From contig JAGXQZ010000011.1 of assembly GCA_018336015.1 (NCBI GenBank), forward strand, positions 1-64,000: a stretch of DNA of 64,000 nt, given 5' to 3'. The DNA is from Algoriphagus sp. Its GTDB lineage: Bacteria > Bacteroidota > Bacteroidia > Cytophagales > Cyclobacteriaceae. Of the stretch, positions 8,487 through 16,898 are shown piece by piece. How positions within the stretch are numbered: the first letter of the stretch is position 1; the number at the start of each line of letters is the position of its first letter. The notes under the pieces are model-generated. The model saw nothing but the letters and a program-made list of their open reading frames with translations. It did no database searches and had not been told where the DNA came from. Position numbers and translations under genes: made by a program.

Positions 8487-11400
8487 TTAATTCAATTTAA
8501 AGTTTAAGTTGAATCCAATGGATCTTGTACTTGGAAGGCTGGTTCCTTCAATACCTAGGTAATTGATGTTTGAACCGAATGTGGCCTCTGGATCAATGTT
8601 TTCAGCTTTTCTCATCAAAATCGCCAAATTTCTCGCAACAATGGAAGCGGTCAAGCCTTTGAGAACAGGAACAGAATTAAACATTTCTCTTGGGAAGGTA
8701 TAGCCCAAAGTAAGTTGACGAAGCTTGATGAAATCACCATCTACGACACTGGTACGAGTCACGTTCTGCACCAATCCTCTGTAGTAATTTTCAGCAGAAG
8801 CGGTTTTCTCATTTGTTGTAATTCCACCTTCACGGCCTACAAGTGTATTCTGGTGCAAGCCTCTGAAGTGCGAGTAGAATTCTGTAGCAGACAACACCTT
8901 GTTACCAAAGTTGTAATCAATCAAAAATCCAAAAGAGAAGCTCTTGTAATTGAATTCGTTATTCCATCCACCGTAAACAGTTGGAAGTACAGAACCCCAA
9001 TTTTTCAACTCACCTCTTTCAGGAATACCTGCATTATTCACTACAATGTTGCCATTGGCATCGTACTTATAGTCATAAGCCCGGATCTGAGGTCCAGGAA
9101 GACCCACTACATAAGCAGTGACCGCATTACCCAAAGTTGCTCTGTTTTGACCGAGGTTGATCGGATTGTTATTTGGATCTGTGCTCAGCACTTCATTCTT
9201 CACATTGGTGAAGTTTAGAGATGATTTCCAGGAGAAATTAGCTGTCTGTACCGGAATACCTGTAATCAATACTTCCAAACCTTTATTTTGAGTAGAACCG
9301 GTTGCTACTACACCTGATCCAAAACCTGAAGCAATCGAATAGTTTGCGTTCATGATTTCGTTGTTGGTAGTCTTAGTGAAGTAGGCTACGTCCAAAGAAA
9401 GTCTGGTTTTAAAGAAGCTCAAGTCAAATCCGATTTCAATTTCGTCGGTTGTAAACGGCTTCAAAGAAAGGTTAGGCAGGCCTAGTGGAGATGCACCGGC
9501 AGGTACACCTGCGTAAGCATTGGCAGAGTTGTAGTAAAACTGGGTTTGATAAGCAGCAAACGGTTCGCCACTGGTTACAGCATAAGAGGCTCTCAACTTA
9601 CCAAAATCCAGGGATGGCATATTCAAGAATTTATCAAACAAAAACGCACCCGTCACAGAAGGAGAGAAAATGTTGTTGTTGTTGATTGGCAAGGTGCTGT
9701 ACACATCATATCGGCCGGTAGTAGTCAAGGTCAAGAAATCCTTGTAGCCCAATCCGATAGAGTAAAATCCAGACTGAACCTCACGCTCTTCAAAGCCATA
9801 GGAACGTCCAAAGTTTACTACGTTGAAAGGAGAGTAAAGGCCCGGAATTACAAATCGAGATCCACTTACACCCACTGTTTCAAAGTTGTTTTTTCGGATA
9901 GTTCCACCGATCAAGGCATCAATTGAGATGTCATCATTCACCTTAAAATCACTTCCAAACAAGGCATCCACGTTTAGTTCTGTACGAGTGGAAAGCCCTC
10001 TTCCTCCTAGGTTACCCTGTAAGTTTGCGGTGTATGCAAGACCTGTAGGGTCTACTGAGAAGAAATCATCGTTGGAAACGTCATTACCTACGCGAAGCAT
10101 CGCATAAGTCTTAGGGGTAAAGCTGTATTTCGCGGAAAGCGCAGAGATAGTACGCTTTCTGCCCAAGTCATTGATTCCTTTATTTACAATGAAATATGGG
10201 TTGGTCACGAATATATCATCACTGAATACGATCTCGTTTCCTGCTGCATTATAACCCGGAGCAAAAATGCTTGGACGGATATTTGGAGCCAAGAACATAA
10301 AGTTGTTAGGATTTTTAGGTCCGTCGCTCAAGAAAGGAATGTTGGTAGACTGCTGATCCACATAATTGATCATGGCAGTTACATTCAACTTGTCTGTGAT
10401 GTTCTGATCAATGTTCAGATTGATATTGAGACGATCCACTCCACTGTTTGGTACAATGGAATTAGACTTCAAATTGGAAAGCGAAAGGCGGAAGGCACCG
10501 TCTTTTCCCAAACCTTTAGAGATTGCTACAGTATTGGTGGTATTTGTACCTCTTCTGTAAAAATCAATATAGCTTTCACTTGATGGAGCATAAGGATATT
10601 GGTTGCCATCATACCCGATTACGTTTCCTCCCATACGCTCACCCCATGCAAATCGACCAGAGGTCTGTGCATCGGTTGCTGTCAGAGGTCGAGTGCCACC
10701 TGTTCCTTGACCATATACATTTTGGAAATTGGTAAAATCCACTGCCTGCTCAGTCATCAAGTTGAGGTTGTAAGTCAACGTCCAGTCCCCACCTTTTTGA
10801 GCGCCTTTGGTAGTAATTAGAATCACACCATTAGAAGCGCGAGCACCGTAAAGTGCCGAAGCTGCCTGGCCTTTCAATACAGTCATGGATTCAATATCGT
10901 CCGGGCTCAAGTTACCGATACCATCACCGCCATCGCTACCTCCCCACTGACCTGCAGATCCTCGCTGGGTATTATCCATTGGTACTCCATTGATTACGAA
11001 TAAAGGAGATCCTGTACCAGAAATACTTGGGAGACCTCGAAGGACAATATTTGAAGTTCCTCCAGGTCCACCGTTGGTGCCTTTTACCACCAAACCGGCA
11101 ACTTGTCCTGCCAGTGAGTTAGCCACGTTAGTTTCTCTTGCTTTGTCTAGCACATCGCTCTTTACAGTAGAAACGGAATACCCCACTTTCTCTTTCTCTT
11201 TGGTGAGGCCTAGGGCAACAACCACTACTTCTCCTAAAACTTTAGAGTCTTCTTCGAGAATCACATCCAGCTGGGTCAAACTGCCAACTGTGTATTCTTT
11301 TGTCACAAAACCGATAAAGGAAAAAACCAAAACGGACTTGTCCGTTACCGAAATCGAATACTCACCATCCACATTGGTGGTAGTACCCGATTGATTACTC

Positions 11401-11546
11401 TTGTCCAGGATGGTAACTCCCGGCATGGGAAGTCGATCTGTCGAAGCAGTGACCTTCCCCCTCAACACTCTTCTCTGGTCCTGTGCTGTCACTGAAACAG
11501 TGCATAGCAGTACCAATCCGAAAGCGATTGATAGAAACTTTCTCAT
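8487..11546 (-). CDS. SusC/RagA-like TonB-dependent outer-membrane transporter
   Basis: This 1019-residue protein has a signal peptide (ending near VSVTAQ) and a carboxypeptidase-regulatory-like domain (residues about 27-105, RVLRGKVTAS to DVILEED). A TonB plug follows (about 115-240) with the SusC signatures NVANSLAGQVAGLVVKG, GSPLFVINGVPMD and SNGVILITTKG. The rest is a long beta-barrel ending in GFNLNFKLN. It imports a large substrate across the outer membrane with the SusD partner encoded 2 bp downstream. No sigma/anti-sigma or hybrid regulator is adjacent. The ATG at 11546 directly precedes the signal peptide. Confidence 0.95.
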   Translation of the reverse strand: MRKFLSIAFGLVLLCTVSVTAQDQRRVLRGKVTASTDRLPMPGVTILDKSNQSGTTTNVDGEYSISVTDKSVLVFSFIGFVTKEYTVGSLTQLDVILEEDSKVLGEVVVVALGLTKEKEKVGYSVSTVKSDVLDKARETNVANSLAGQVAGLVVKGTNGGPGGTSNIVLRGLPSISGTGSPLFVINGVPMDNTQRGSAGQWGGSDGGDGIGNLSPDDIESMTVLKGQAASALYGARASNGVILITTKGAQKGGDWTLTYNLNLMTEQAVDFTNFQNVYGQGTGGTRPLTATDAQTSGRFAWGERMGGNVIGYDGNQYPYAPSSESYIDFYRRGTNTTNTVAISKGLGKDGAFRLSLSNLKSNSIVPNSGVDRLNINLNIDQNITDKLNVTAMINYVDQQSTNIPFLSDGPKNPNNFMFLAPNIRPSIFAPGYNAAGNEIVFSDDIFVTNPYFIVNKGINDLGRKRTISALSAKYSFTPKTYAMLRVGNDVSNDDFFSVDPTGLAYTANLQGNLGGRGLSTRTELNVDALFGSDFKVNDDISIDALIGGTIRKNNFETVGVSGSRFVIPGLYSPFNVVNFGRSYGFEEREVQSGFYSIGLGYKDFLTLTTTGRYDVYSTLPINNNNIFSPSVTGAFLFDKFLNMPSLDFGKLRASYAVTSGEPFAAYQTQFYYNSANAYAGVPAGASPLGLPNLSLKPFTTDEIEIGFDLSFFKTRLSLDVAYFTKTTNNEIMNANYSIASGFGSGVVATGSTQNKGLEVLITGIPVQTANFSWKSSLNFTNVKNEVLSTDPNNNPINLGQNRATLGNAVTAYVVGLPGPQIRAYDYKYDANGNIVVNNAGIPERGELKNWGSVLPTVYGGWNNEFNYKSFSFGFLIDYNFGNKVLSATEFYSHFRGLHQNTLVGREGGITTNEKTASAENYYRGLVQNVTRTSVVDGDFIKLRQLTLGYTFPREMFNSVPVLKGLTASIVARNLAILMRKAENIDPEATFGSNINYLGIEGTSLPSTRSIGFNLNFKLN

Positions 11547-12237
11547 AGCAGGTAATAAAAGGTTAGAAATAATTTGTTTGAATTTTCCGGTAAACCGGAT
11601 GCTTTTGCGGAGAAAGGAAGTAGTAGACCTTGCACCATATTATTGTCTTTTTGTGTTTGCAATTCCTTAAACGGACGAAAAGAATATTTAAAAACTAGCA
11701 AATAAGTATCCTCACCAGACCAACTAGCATGAAAGCTAGAAATTTTTAATATCGATTCAAATAGAATAGGTTATTTTTTTAATTGACAACATCCAATTAA
11801 ATAAATTTTTTAAAAAACTTTCGATTGAAGATTCTTATTTTTTTCATATTGAAATCAATTAAACCACTCATTTTATCCAATAGGGTAAGTATTAGACAAA
11901 TTTTACCTTCAAAATTTTACCTAAAATCCATTTTTTAGTGTATAAAAAATTTAAATAATACAATAAATAATATAATTTTTGTATTATTTCATGAGCAGCC
12001 GATGGTAAAATCCTGACTTCAAATCCTAACTATTCCCCATTTCATTTGAAGGCTTTCAAGCAATTTGCCTACTTACCTTTTGCCTGAAAATGGAAACAAA
12101 CTGTGTTTTCAAACCCAATCATTGCCTAGTCTACCCCATTCCGATTACGGCAGTCCAAAGCACTAAGAATCAACAGTGATTGATCCAAAAAAAAAGCCTT
12201 CCGAAGAAGGCTTTCATTTTATGGTTTACAAAACAGA
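11547..12237. other. AT-rich intergenic region upstream of susC
   Basis: The 690-bp gap has no gene. It contains a small hairpin at about 11587-11598 (CCGGT-AA-ACCGG) and an AT-only inverted repeat AAATAATAC/GTATTATTT (11953-11961 and 11981-11989). Long A/T runs lie at 11760-11990. The susC promoter must be here, but I could not find a TAnnTTTG box on the minus strand. The glnN terminator lies at its right end. Confidence 0.6.
12187..12214 (-). terminator. Rho-independent terminator after glnN
   Basis: A 9-bp stem AAAGCCTTC (12193-12201) with GAAGGCTTT (12206-12214) closes a CGAA loop. On the minus strand it is followed by an uninterrupted T run (nine T counting the end of the stem). It ends 23 bp beyond the glnN stop. 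Confidence 0.9.
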
Positions 12238-14400
12238 TTATCTGATAAACAACATCTCACGGTATTTCACCAAAGGCCAGCTCTCATCATCAACCAGGAG
12301 TTCAAGCTTATCCACTGCATATCGGATTTTATCGAAATAAGCTTCTTTTACTTCTTTCTGATAGCCTTTTGCACGCTTGATTACATCTTCTTCTTTGTTG
12401 AGTTGCTTTCTCACTTCGGTCATCTCATTGACGAAGGTTCTCAAGTTGGCAATGTGCTTGGACACGTCTTTGATTGTCTCCACCGGTGCGGAATTATCCA
12501 AACCAAGACCTTTCAATCCATTTGCGTTTTCGATCAACTTGTTTTGATACAAGATCGCAGTAGGAATGATGTGATTCAAAGCCAAATCACCCATCACACG
12601 GCTTTCGATCTGAACCTTCTTGATGTAGGCTTCCAATTCGATTTCATGACGAGCATGAACTTCGATGTGATTAAGAACATTGTGCTTTTCAAAAAGCTCT
12701 TTGGTAGCCTTTTTAGTGTATACATCAAGCGCTTCAGGAGTTGATTTGAAGTTGTTCAATCCTCTCTTTTCAGCTTCTTTAGCCCACTCTTCAGAATAAC
12801 CATCTCCTTCGAAACGGATCTTCTTAGACTCCTTAATGTATTTTCTAAGCACATTCACGATGGCGATTTTCTTTTCTTTGCCAGCGTTCATTTCTTTTTC
12901 AATGTCCTTGTATAGCTGCTTCAATACCTCAGCCACGATCACGTTGAGCGTCATCATCGGACCACCGCAGTTGGCAGAAGAACCCACTGCACGGAACTCA
13001 AACTTATTTCCGGTAAATGCGAAAGGAGAAGTTCTGTTTCGGTCGGTATTGTCTAGGATGATTTCTGGGATCTTAGAGATACCCAACTTCATGTACATGT
13101 TGTCACCCTTCTCGATTTTCACATTTCCGTTTTTCTCCAACTCATCCAATAGCTCCGAAAGGGTAGCTCCCAAGAACGTAGACATGATTGCTGGAGGTGC
13201 TTCGTTTGCACCCAAACGGAAGTCGTTGGAGGCAGAGGCAATACTCGCTCTCAACAAGTCCGCATGATCGTAAACTGCCTTTACAGTAGCAACCAAGAAT
13301 ACCAAAAACTGCAAGTTTTCTCTGGCTGAGTTGCTTGGCTGGAAAAGGTTAACTCCTGTATCCGTGATCAAAGACCAGTTGTTGTGCTTACCACTACCGT
13401 TTACTCCTGCAAATGGCTTCTCGTGGAACAACACTTTCAAGCTGTGCTTTTCTGCAACTTTATCCATCAAGTCCATCAACAGCTGATTGTGGTCGATCGC
13501 TTTGTTGATTTCTTCGAAAATAGGCGCTACTTCAAACTGACCCGGAGCCACTTCGTTGTGACGGGTAGAAACCGGAATACCCAATTTATGAGCTTCAATT
13601 TCAAAGTCCATCATGAAATCTTTCACTCGGGTAGGAATTGATCCAAAGTAGTGATCTTCCAACTGCTGACCTCTAGCAGGAGTATGTCCATATACTGATC
13701 TACCAGCCATAACCAAATCAGGTCTGGCAGCATAAAGCGCCTTATCTACTACGAAGTATTCCTGCTCAATACCCAAAGAAGGAGTTACTTTTCTCACATT
13801 TCGGTCAAAAAGCTGACAGATCGCTACAGCCGCTTCATTGATAGCTTCCATAGACTTCAACAATGGCGTTTTGTAATCCAATGCCTCTCCGGTGTAAGAC
13901 ACGAAGATGGTCGGGATACAAAGGGTCTTGTCAAAAATAAAAATCGGAGAAGATGGATCCCATGCGGTATATCCTCTTGCTTCGAAGGTAGAACGGATGC
14001 CACCATTTGGGAAGGAAGAAGCATCAGGCTCCTGCTGAACCAAAGCTGATCCTTTGAATTTCTCCATACCGGCATACATATCAAAGAAGGAATCGTGCTT
14101 CTCAGCTGTAGATCCTGTCAATGGCTGGAACCAGTGTGTATAATGAGTTACTCCCTTGGTAATCGCCCAGATTTTTACGGCAGATGCAACTTCCTCAGCG
14201 GTGGCAGGATCAATTTTGGATCCTTTGTCAATCGCTTCCATGACCTTTTTGTACACAGAAGGGGCCAAAGACTGCTTCATTTGTGCAGGACCAAACACAT
14301 TGGTACCGAAGAAGTCAGAAATTTTAGTGGAGGGAGGGGTTACACTCACTCTAGGTCTAGCCTGAACCATTGCCAAGGCTTGTTGTCTCAATGTTGCCAT
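12238..14400 (-). CDS. glnN: Glutamine synthetase type III (GSIII)
   Basis: This enzyme joins ammonia to glutamate with ATP in the cytoplasm. GSIII is the large dodecameric form (about 700-730 residues) typical of Bacteroidota, and the 720-residue length from the ATG at 14400 fits. Family segments seen are the N-terminal SVTPPSTKISDFFGTNVFG, the catalytic NEVAPGQFEVAPIFEE, KPFAGVNGSGKHNNWSL and the C-terminal half with NRTSPFAFTGNKFEFRAVGS. The frame extends 19 codons further to 14457, but a -7 promoter box lies inside that extension and the extension is Cys/Phe-rich, so I prefer 14400 (MATLRQQAL). It is a single-gene unit with its own terminator. Confidence 0.97.
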   Translation of the reverse strand: MATLRQQALAMVQARPRVSVTPPSTKISDFFGTNVFGPAQMKQSLAPSVYKKVMEAIDKGSKIDPATAEEVASAVKIWAITKGVTHYTHWFQPLTGSTAEKHDSFFDMYAGMEKFKGSALVQQEPDASSFPNGGIRSTFEARGYTAWDPSSPIFIFDKTLCIPTIFVSYTGEALDYKTPLLKSMEAINEAAVAICQLFDRNVRKVTPSLGIEQEYFVVDKALYAARPDLVMAGRSVYGHTPARGQQLEDHYFGSIPTRVKDFMMDFEIEAHKLGIPVSTRHNEVAPGQFEVAPIFEEINKAIDHNQLLMDLMDKVAEKHSLKVLFHEKPFAGVNGSGKHNNWSLITDTGVNLFQPSNSARENLQFLVFLVATVKAVYDHADLLRASIASASNDFRLGANEAPPAIMSTFLGATLSELLDELEKNGNVKIEKGDNMYMKLGISKIPEIILDNTDRNRTSPFAFTGNKFEFRAVGSSANCGGPMMTLNVIVAEVLKQLYKDIEKEMNAGKEKKIAIVNVLRKYIKESKKIRFEGDGYSEEWAKEAEKRGLNNFKSTPEALDVYTKKATKELFEKHNVLNHIEVHARHEIELEAYIKKVQIESRVMGDLALNHIIPTAILYQNKLIENANGLKGLGLDNSAPVETIKDVSKHIANLRTFVNEMTEVRKQLNKEEDVIKRAKGYQKEVKEAYFDKIRYAVDKLELLVDDESWPLVKYREMLFIR

Positions 14401-14431
14401 ATCTACAATTTGTGGTTTAAGATTACACCCA

Positions 14432-14439
14432 CAAAAATA
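14432..14439 (-). promoter_or_regulatory. Possible -7 box of glnN
   Basis: On the minus strand the sequence reads TATTTTTG, matching the Bacteroidota -7 consensus TAnnTTTG. It is 31 bp before the ATG at 14400. A TTG upstream lies only 15 bp away instead of about 19, so the -33 element is weak. Its position argues against starting translation at 14457. Confidence 0.4.
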
Positions 14440-14578
14440 GAAAAATATGTTTCCCAAAAAGGGTTAGGTACTTTTTTGAAGTGTTTTTTCTAAAAATTTC
14501 CACTTTTTTCAAAAAATCATGGTGTTTTTATAGCCTTTACCCGAAAAAAAGTGTGTTTTCGACCGCTAATTTCGAAAA

Positions 14579-14608
14579 TTGTAAAAAGGATGGGATTATT
14601 TACCTTTG
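14579..14608 (+). promoter_or_regulatory. Bacteroidota promoter of mtaB
   Basis: TTG at 14579-14581, a 19-bp spacer and TACCTTTG at 14601-14608 match the -33/-7 consensus exactly. Transcription should start near 14613-14616. An AAAAGGAG ribosome site (14620-14627) follows, then the TTG start at 14633. Confidence 0.8.
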
Positions 14609-14632
14609 CAATTCATTAGAAAAAGGAGAAAA

Positions 14633-15952
14633 TTGAAAAAAGTTGCCTTTTATACACTCGGATGCAAGCTAAATTTCTCAGAAACGTCTACGATCAGCAG
14701 ACAATTTGAAGAAAAAGGCTATCTGAAAGTCGATTTTCAGGAAAATCCCGACATTTTCATCATCAACACCTGCTCTGTAACCGAGAATGCGGACAAGAAG
14801 TGTAAAAAGATCGTCAAAGAGGCTAAAAAAATATCTCCCAACTCTTATGTAGCCATCATTGGCTGCTATGCACAACTCAAACCCACCGAAATCTCCGAAA
14901 TCGAAGGAGTGGATGCTGTACTGGGCGCTGCAGAAAAATTCAGACTGCATGAACTGCTTGGTGACTTCGCTAAAGAACAAGAGGCCAAAGTGCTCGCAAG
15001 CGAAATCACGGAAGCCCGCTCTTTTAATAACGCCTATTCGATCAATGACCGAACCCGAACATTTTTAAAGGTTCAGGATGGCTGCAATTACGGTTGTGCG
15101 TTTTGCACGATTCCTTTGGCAAGAGGAAAAAGCCGAAGCAATACGATCGAGTCTGTTTTGGCATCTGCACGCGAAATTGCCGCGACTGATGTAAAGGAAA
15201 TCGTGCTCACCGGAGTGAATATCGGTGACTTTGGAATTGTAGATGGAAAGCGTGTAGAGCGATTTGCTGATTTGGTCATGGCATTGGATGAGGTGGAAGG
15301 CATAGATCGATTTAGAATCTCTTCCATCGAACCCAACCTGTTAACCAATGAGGTCATCGAGTTTGTCTCTCAATCCAAGCGCTTTGTCCCTCACTTCCAT
15401 ATCCCGCTGCAGTCCGGTTCCAACACTATATTACGAAGAATGGGTCGCCGCTACCTGCGTGAGCTTTATGAAGATCGGGTGAGTAAAATCAAGACCCTGA
15501 TGCCCAATGCCTGTATCGGTGTGGATGTGATCGTGGGTTTTCCCGGTGAAACGGATGAGCTTTTTCTGGAAACCTACAATTTCCTCAACGAGCTAAACAT
15601 CTCCTATCTCCATGTATTTACTTATTCCGAGCGAGCCAATACCCGCGCTGTGGAAATGGATGGAATTGTACCGCTGAAAAAGCGAAACGAGCGTTCCAAA
15701 ATGCTGCGAATCCTATCTGAGAAGAAAAGAAGGAAGTTTTACGAGGAAAATTTGGGGCAGACTTTTTCCGTACTTTTTGAAGAAGATGTGGAAGACGGCA
15801 AAATGCATGGCTTTACCGAAAACTACATCAGAGTAGCAGCTAAGTATGACCCGATGCTTGTCAACGAATTGAAACAAGTAACCTTGGACGCCATCAACCC
15901 TGCCGGAAACGTAGAAGTACGAGAGCCGGAGATGGTGTATGAGAAACACTAG
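14633..15952 (+). CDS. mtaB: tRNA t6A methylthiotransferase MtaB (radical SAM)
   Basis: It adds a methylthio group to N6-threonylcarbamoyladenosine at position 37 of tRNAs, using S-adenosylmethionine and two iron-sulfur clusters. The 439-residue protein has the UPF0004 domain with its three cysteines (LGCKLNFSE, INTCSVTENADKKC, IIGCYAQLKP), a radical SAM motif GCNYGCAFCTIPLARGKSRS near residue 150 and a C-terminal TRAM-like region. The start is TTG at 14633, preceded by GGAG five bases away. The frame runs upstream to another TTG at 14606, but that codon lies inside the -7 promoter box and would not be transcribed. The gene ends directly against the repeat block at 15961. Confidence 0.95.
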   Translation: MKKVAFYTLGCKLNFSETSTISRQFEEKGYLKVDFQENPDIFIINTCSVTENADKKCKKIVKEAKKISPNSYVAIIGCYAQLKPTEISEIEGVDAVLGAAEKFRLHELLGDFAKEQEAKVLASEITEARSFNNAYSINDRTRTFLKVQDGCNYGCAFCTIPLARGKSRSNTIESVLASAREIAATDVKEIVLTGVNIGDFGIVDGKRVERFADLVMALDEVEGIDRFRISSIEPNLLTNEVIEFVSQSKRFVPHFHIPLQSGSNTILRRMGRRYLRELYEDRVSKIKTLMPNACIGVDVIVGFPGETDELFLETYNFLNELNISYLHVFTYSERANTRAVEMDGIVPLKKRNERSKMLRILSEKKRRKFYEENLGQTFSVLFEEDVEDGKMHGFTENYIRVAAKYDPMLVNELKQVTLDAINPAGNVEVREPEMVYEKH

Positions 15953-15960
15953 GCTCTCCC

Positions 15961-16160
15961 CCTTCGACAAGCTCAGGGATCGAGCTTCGACATTTTTAAA
16001 AGCTAAAAGGCCTAGCTCAGGGATCGAGCTTCGACATTTTTCGACTAGCTCAAAAATCAAGTTAAGGAACGAGCTTCGACTTAATTAAAGGGAAGTGAGC
16101 TTGCCGAATTTAAGGGGAGGTGAGCTTGTCGAATTTATGGGGAGGTGAGCTTGTCGAACC
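15961..16160. repeat. Left repeat block flanking the GIY-YIG gene
   Basis: The block has two parts. First come units of CTCAGGGATCGAGCTTCGAC (from 15972 and 16016) with CTTCGACAAGCTC at its edge. Then TGAGCTTG(T/C)CGAATTTA with a G-rich tail is repeated at 16096, 16121 and 16146, an exact 25-bp period. AGCTTGTCGAA and TTCGACAAGCT are reverse complements, so the two ends can pair. It begins 9 bp after the mtaB stop. The same parts in the same order recur at 16605-16857; a 27-bp stretch (16029-16055 and 16605-16631) is identical. Confidence 0.95.
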
Positions 16161-16317
16161 TCAACTCTCTTTTTTATGCTAACCAATCAGGCTTATTGAT
16201 TCAAGATTGAGACATATTTCAATTATAAATCCTTTAAGAAACGCTTCCTATTAACCGATAGAAGCATTATTTTTAACTCATATCTTTTTCAAAATCAGTA
16301 GTTGAATTTTTATTAAT

Positions 16318-16598
16318 ATGAGAGGGTACATGTACATATTGCTTTGCGGTAACGGACAATACTACACTGGAAGTACAATCGATTTAGATAGGAGATTGGA
16401 ACAGCATCAAAATGGAGAAGGAGCCATTTTACCCGAAAATATCTTCCGATTAAACTTGTCTATTGTGAAACCTTCGACAGGATTGATGAGGCCTTCTACA
16501 GGGAAAAGCAAATTCAAAAATGGACTCATGCCAAGAAGGAAGCTTTGATCAACGGTGATTTGGAACTTCTTGTCAAATTGAGCAAGAGTAAAAAATAA
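16318..16598 (+). pseudogene. GIY-YIG (URI-type) nuclease gene with a one-base deletion
   Basis: The first frame encodes MRGYMYILLCGNGQYYTGST, the GIY-YIG core (here MYI and YTG), then DLDRRLEQHQNGEGA. At about 16424 the frame breaks. Reading on in the next frame gives PIKLVYCETFDRIDEAFYRE, EKQIQKWTHAKKEALINGD and a normal stop at 16596-16598. Restoring one A (GCC-ATT to GCC-AAT) recreates the expected N-F-T-R-K-Y-L-P-I-K link and a 93-residue protein, the usual size for small single-domain URI-type GIY-YIG proteins. So the gene is complete apart from one missing base, either a recent mutation or a sequence error. It sits between two direct copies of a repeat block, which suggests that gene and repeats travel or are maintained together. 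Function is unknown; a DNA-nicking role is the family expectation. Confidence 0.9.
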
Positions 16599-16604
16599 CT
16601 TCCC

Positions 16605-16857
16605 CTTCGACATTTTTCGACTAGCTCAAAAGCCAAACTCAGGGATCGAGCTTCGACATTTCTAAAAACTCAAAAGCCTAGCTCAGGGATCGAGCTCGGT
16701 GACTTCAAAGGTCGAATTTCGGAGGTAAATCTAGACAAGCTCGGTGACCCCAAAGGTCGAATTTTGGCAAATTAGCTTGTCGAATTTCGGGGGGTGAGCT
16801 TGTCGATTTTCGGGGGGTGAGCTTGTTGATTTTAGGGGGGTGAGCTTGTCGAACCCC
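16605..16857. repeat. Right repeat block flanking the GIY-YIG gene
   Basis: It repeats the parts of the left block in the same orientation. First CTTCGACATTTTTCGACTAG at 16605, then CTCAGGGATCGAG units near 16638 and 16682. Two copies of GCTCGGTGAC with CAAAGGTCGAATTT follow (from about 16694 and 16739). Last come four AGCTTGT(C/T)GA units at 16774, 16797, 16820 and 16843 with an exact 23-bp period and a run of five or six G in each. It begins 7 bp after the GIY-YIG stop and ends about 40 bp before glgB. Confidence 0.95.
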
Positions 16858-16898
16858 CAATTTTTCCTAATTTCATCGCAACTAAATTCCCACTTTTT

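Noticed and set aside
16096..16160. Possible CRISPR-like array of 23-25 bp units beside a nuclease gene
   Set aside because: Units are contiguous or differ only in G runs, with no spacers of constant length and no cas gene.
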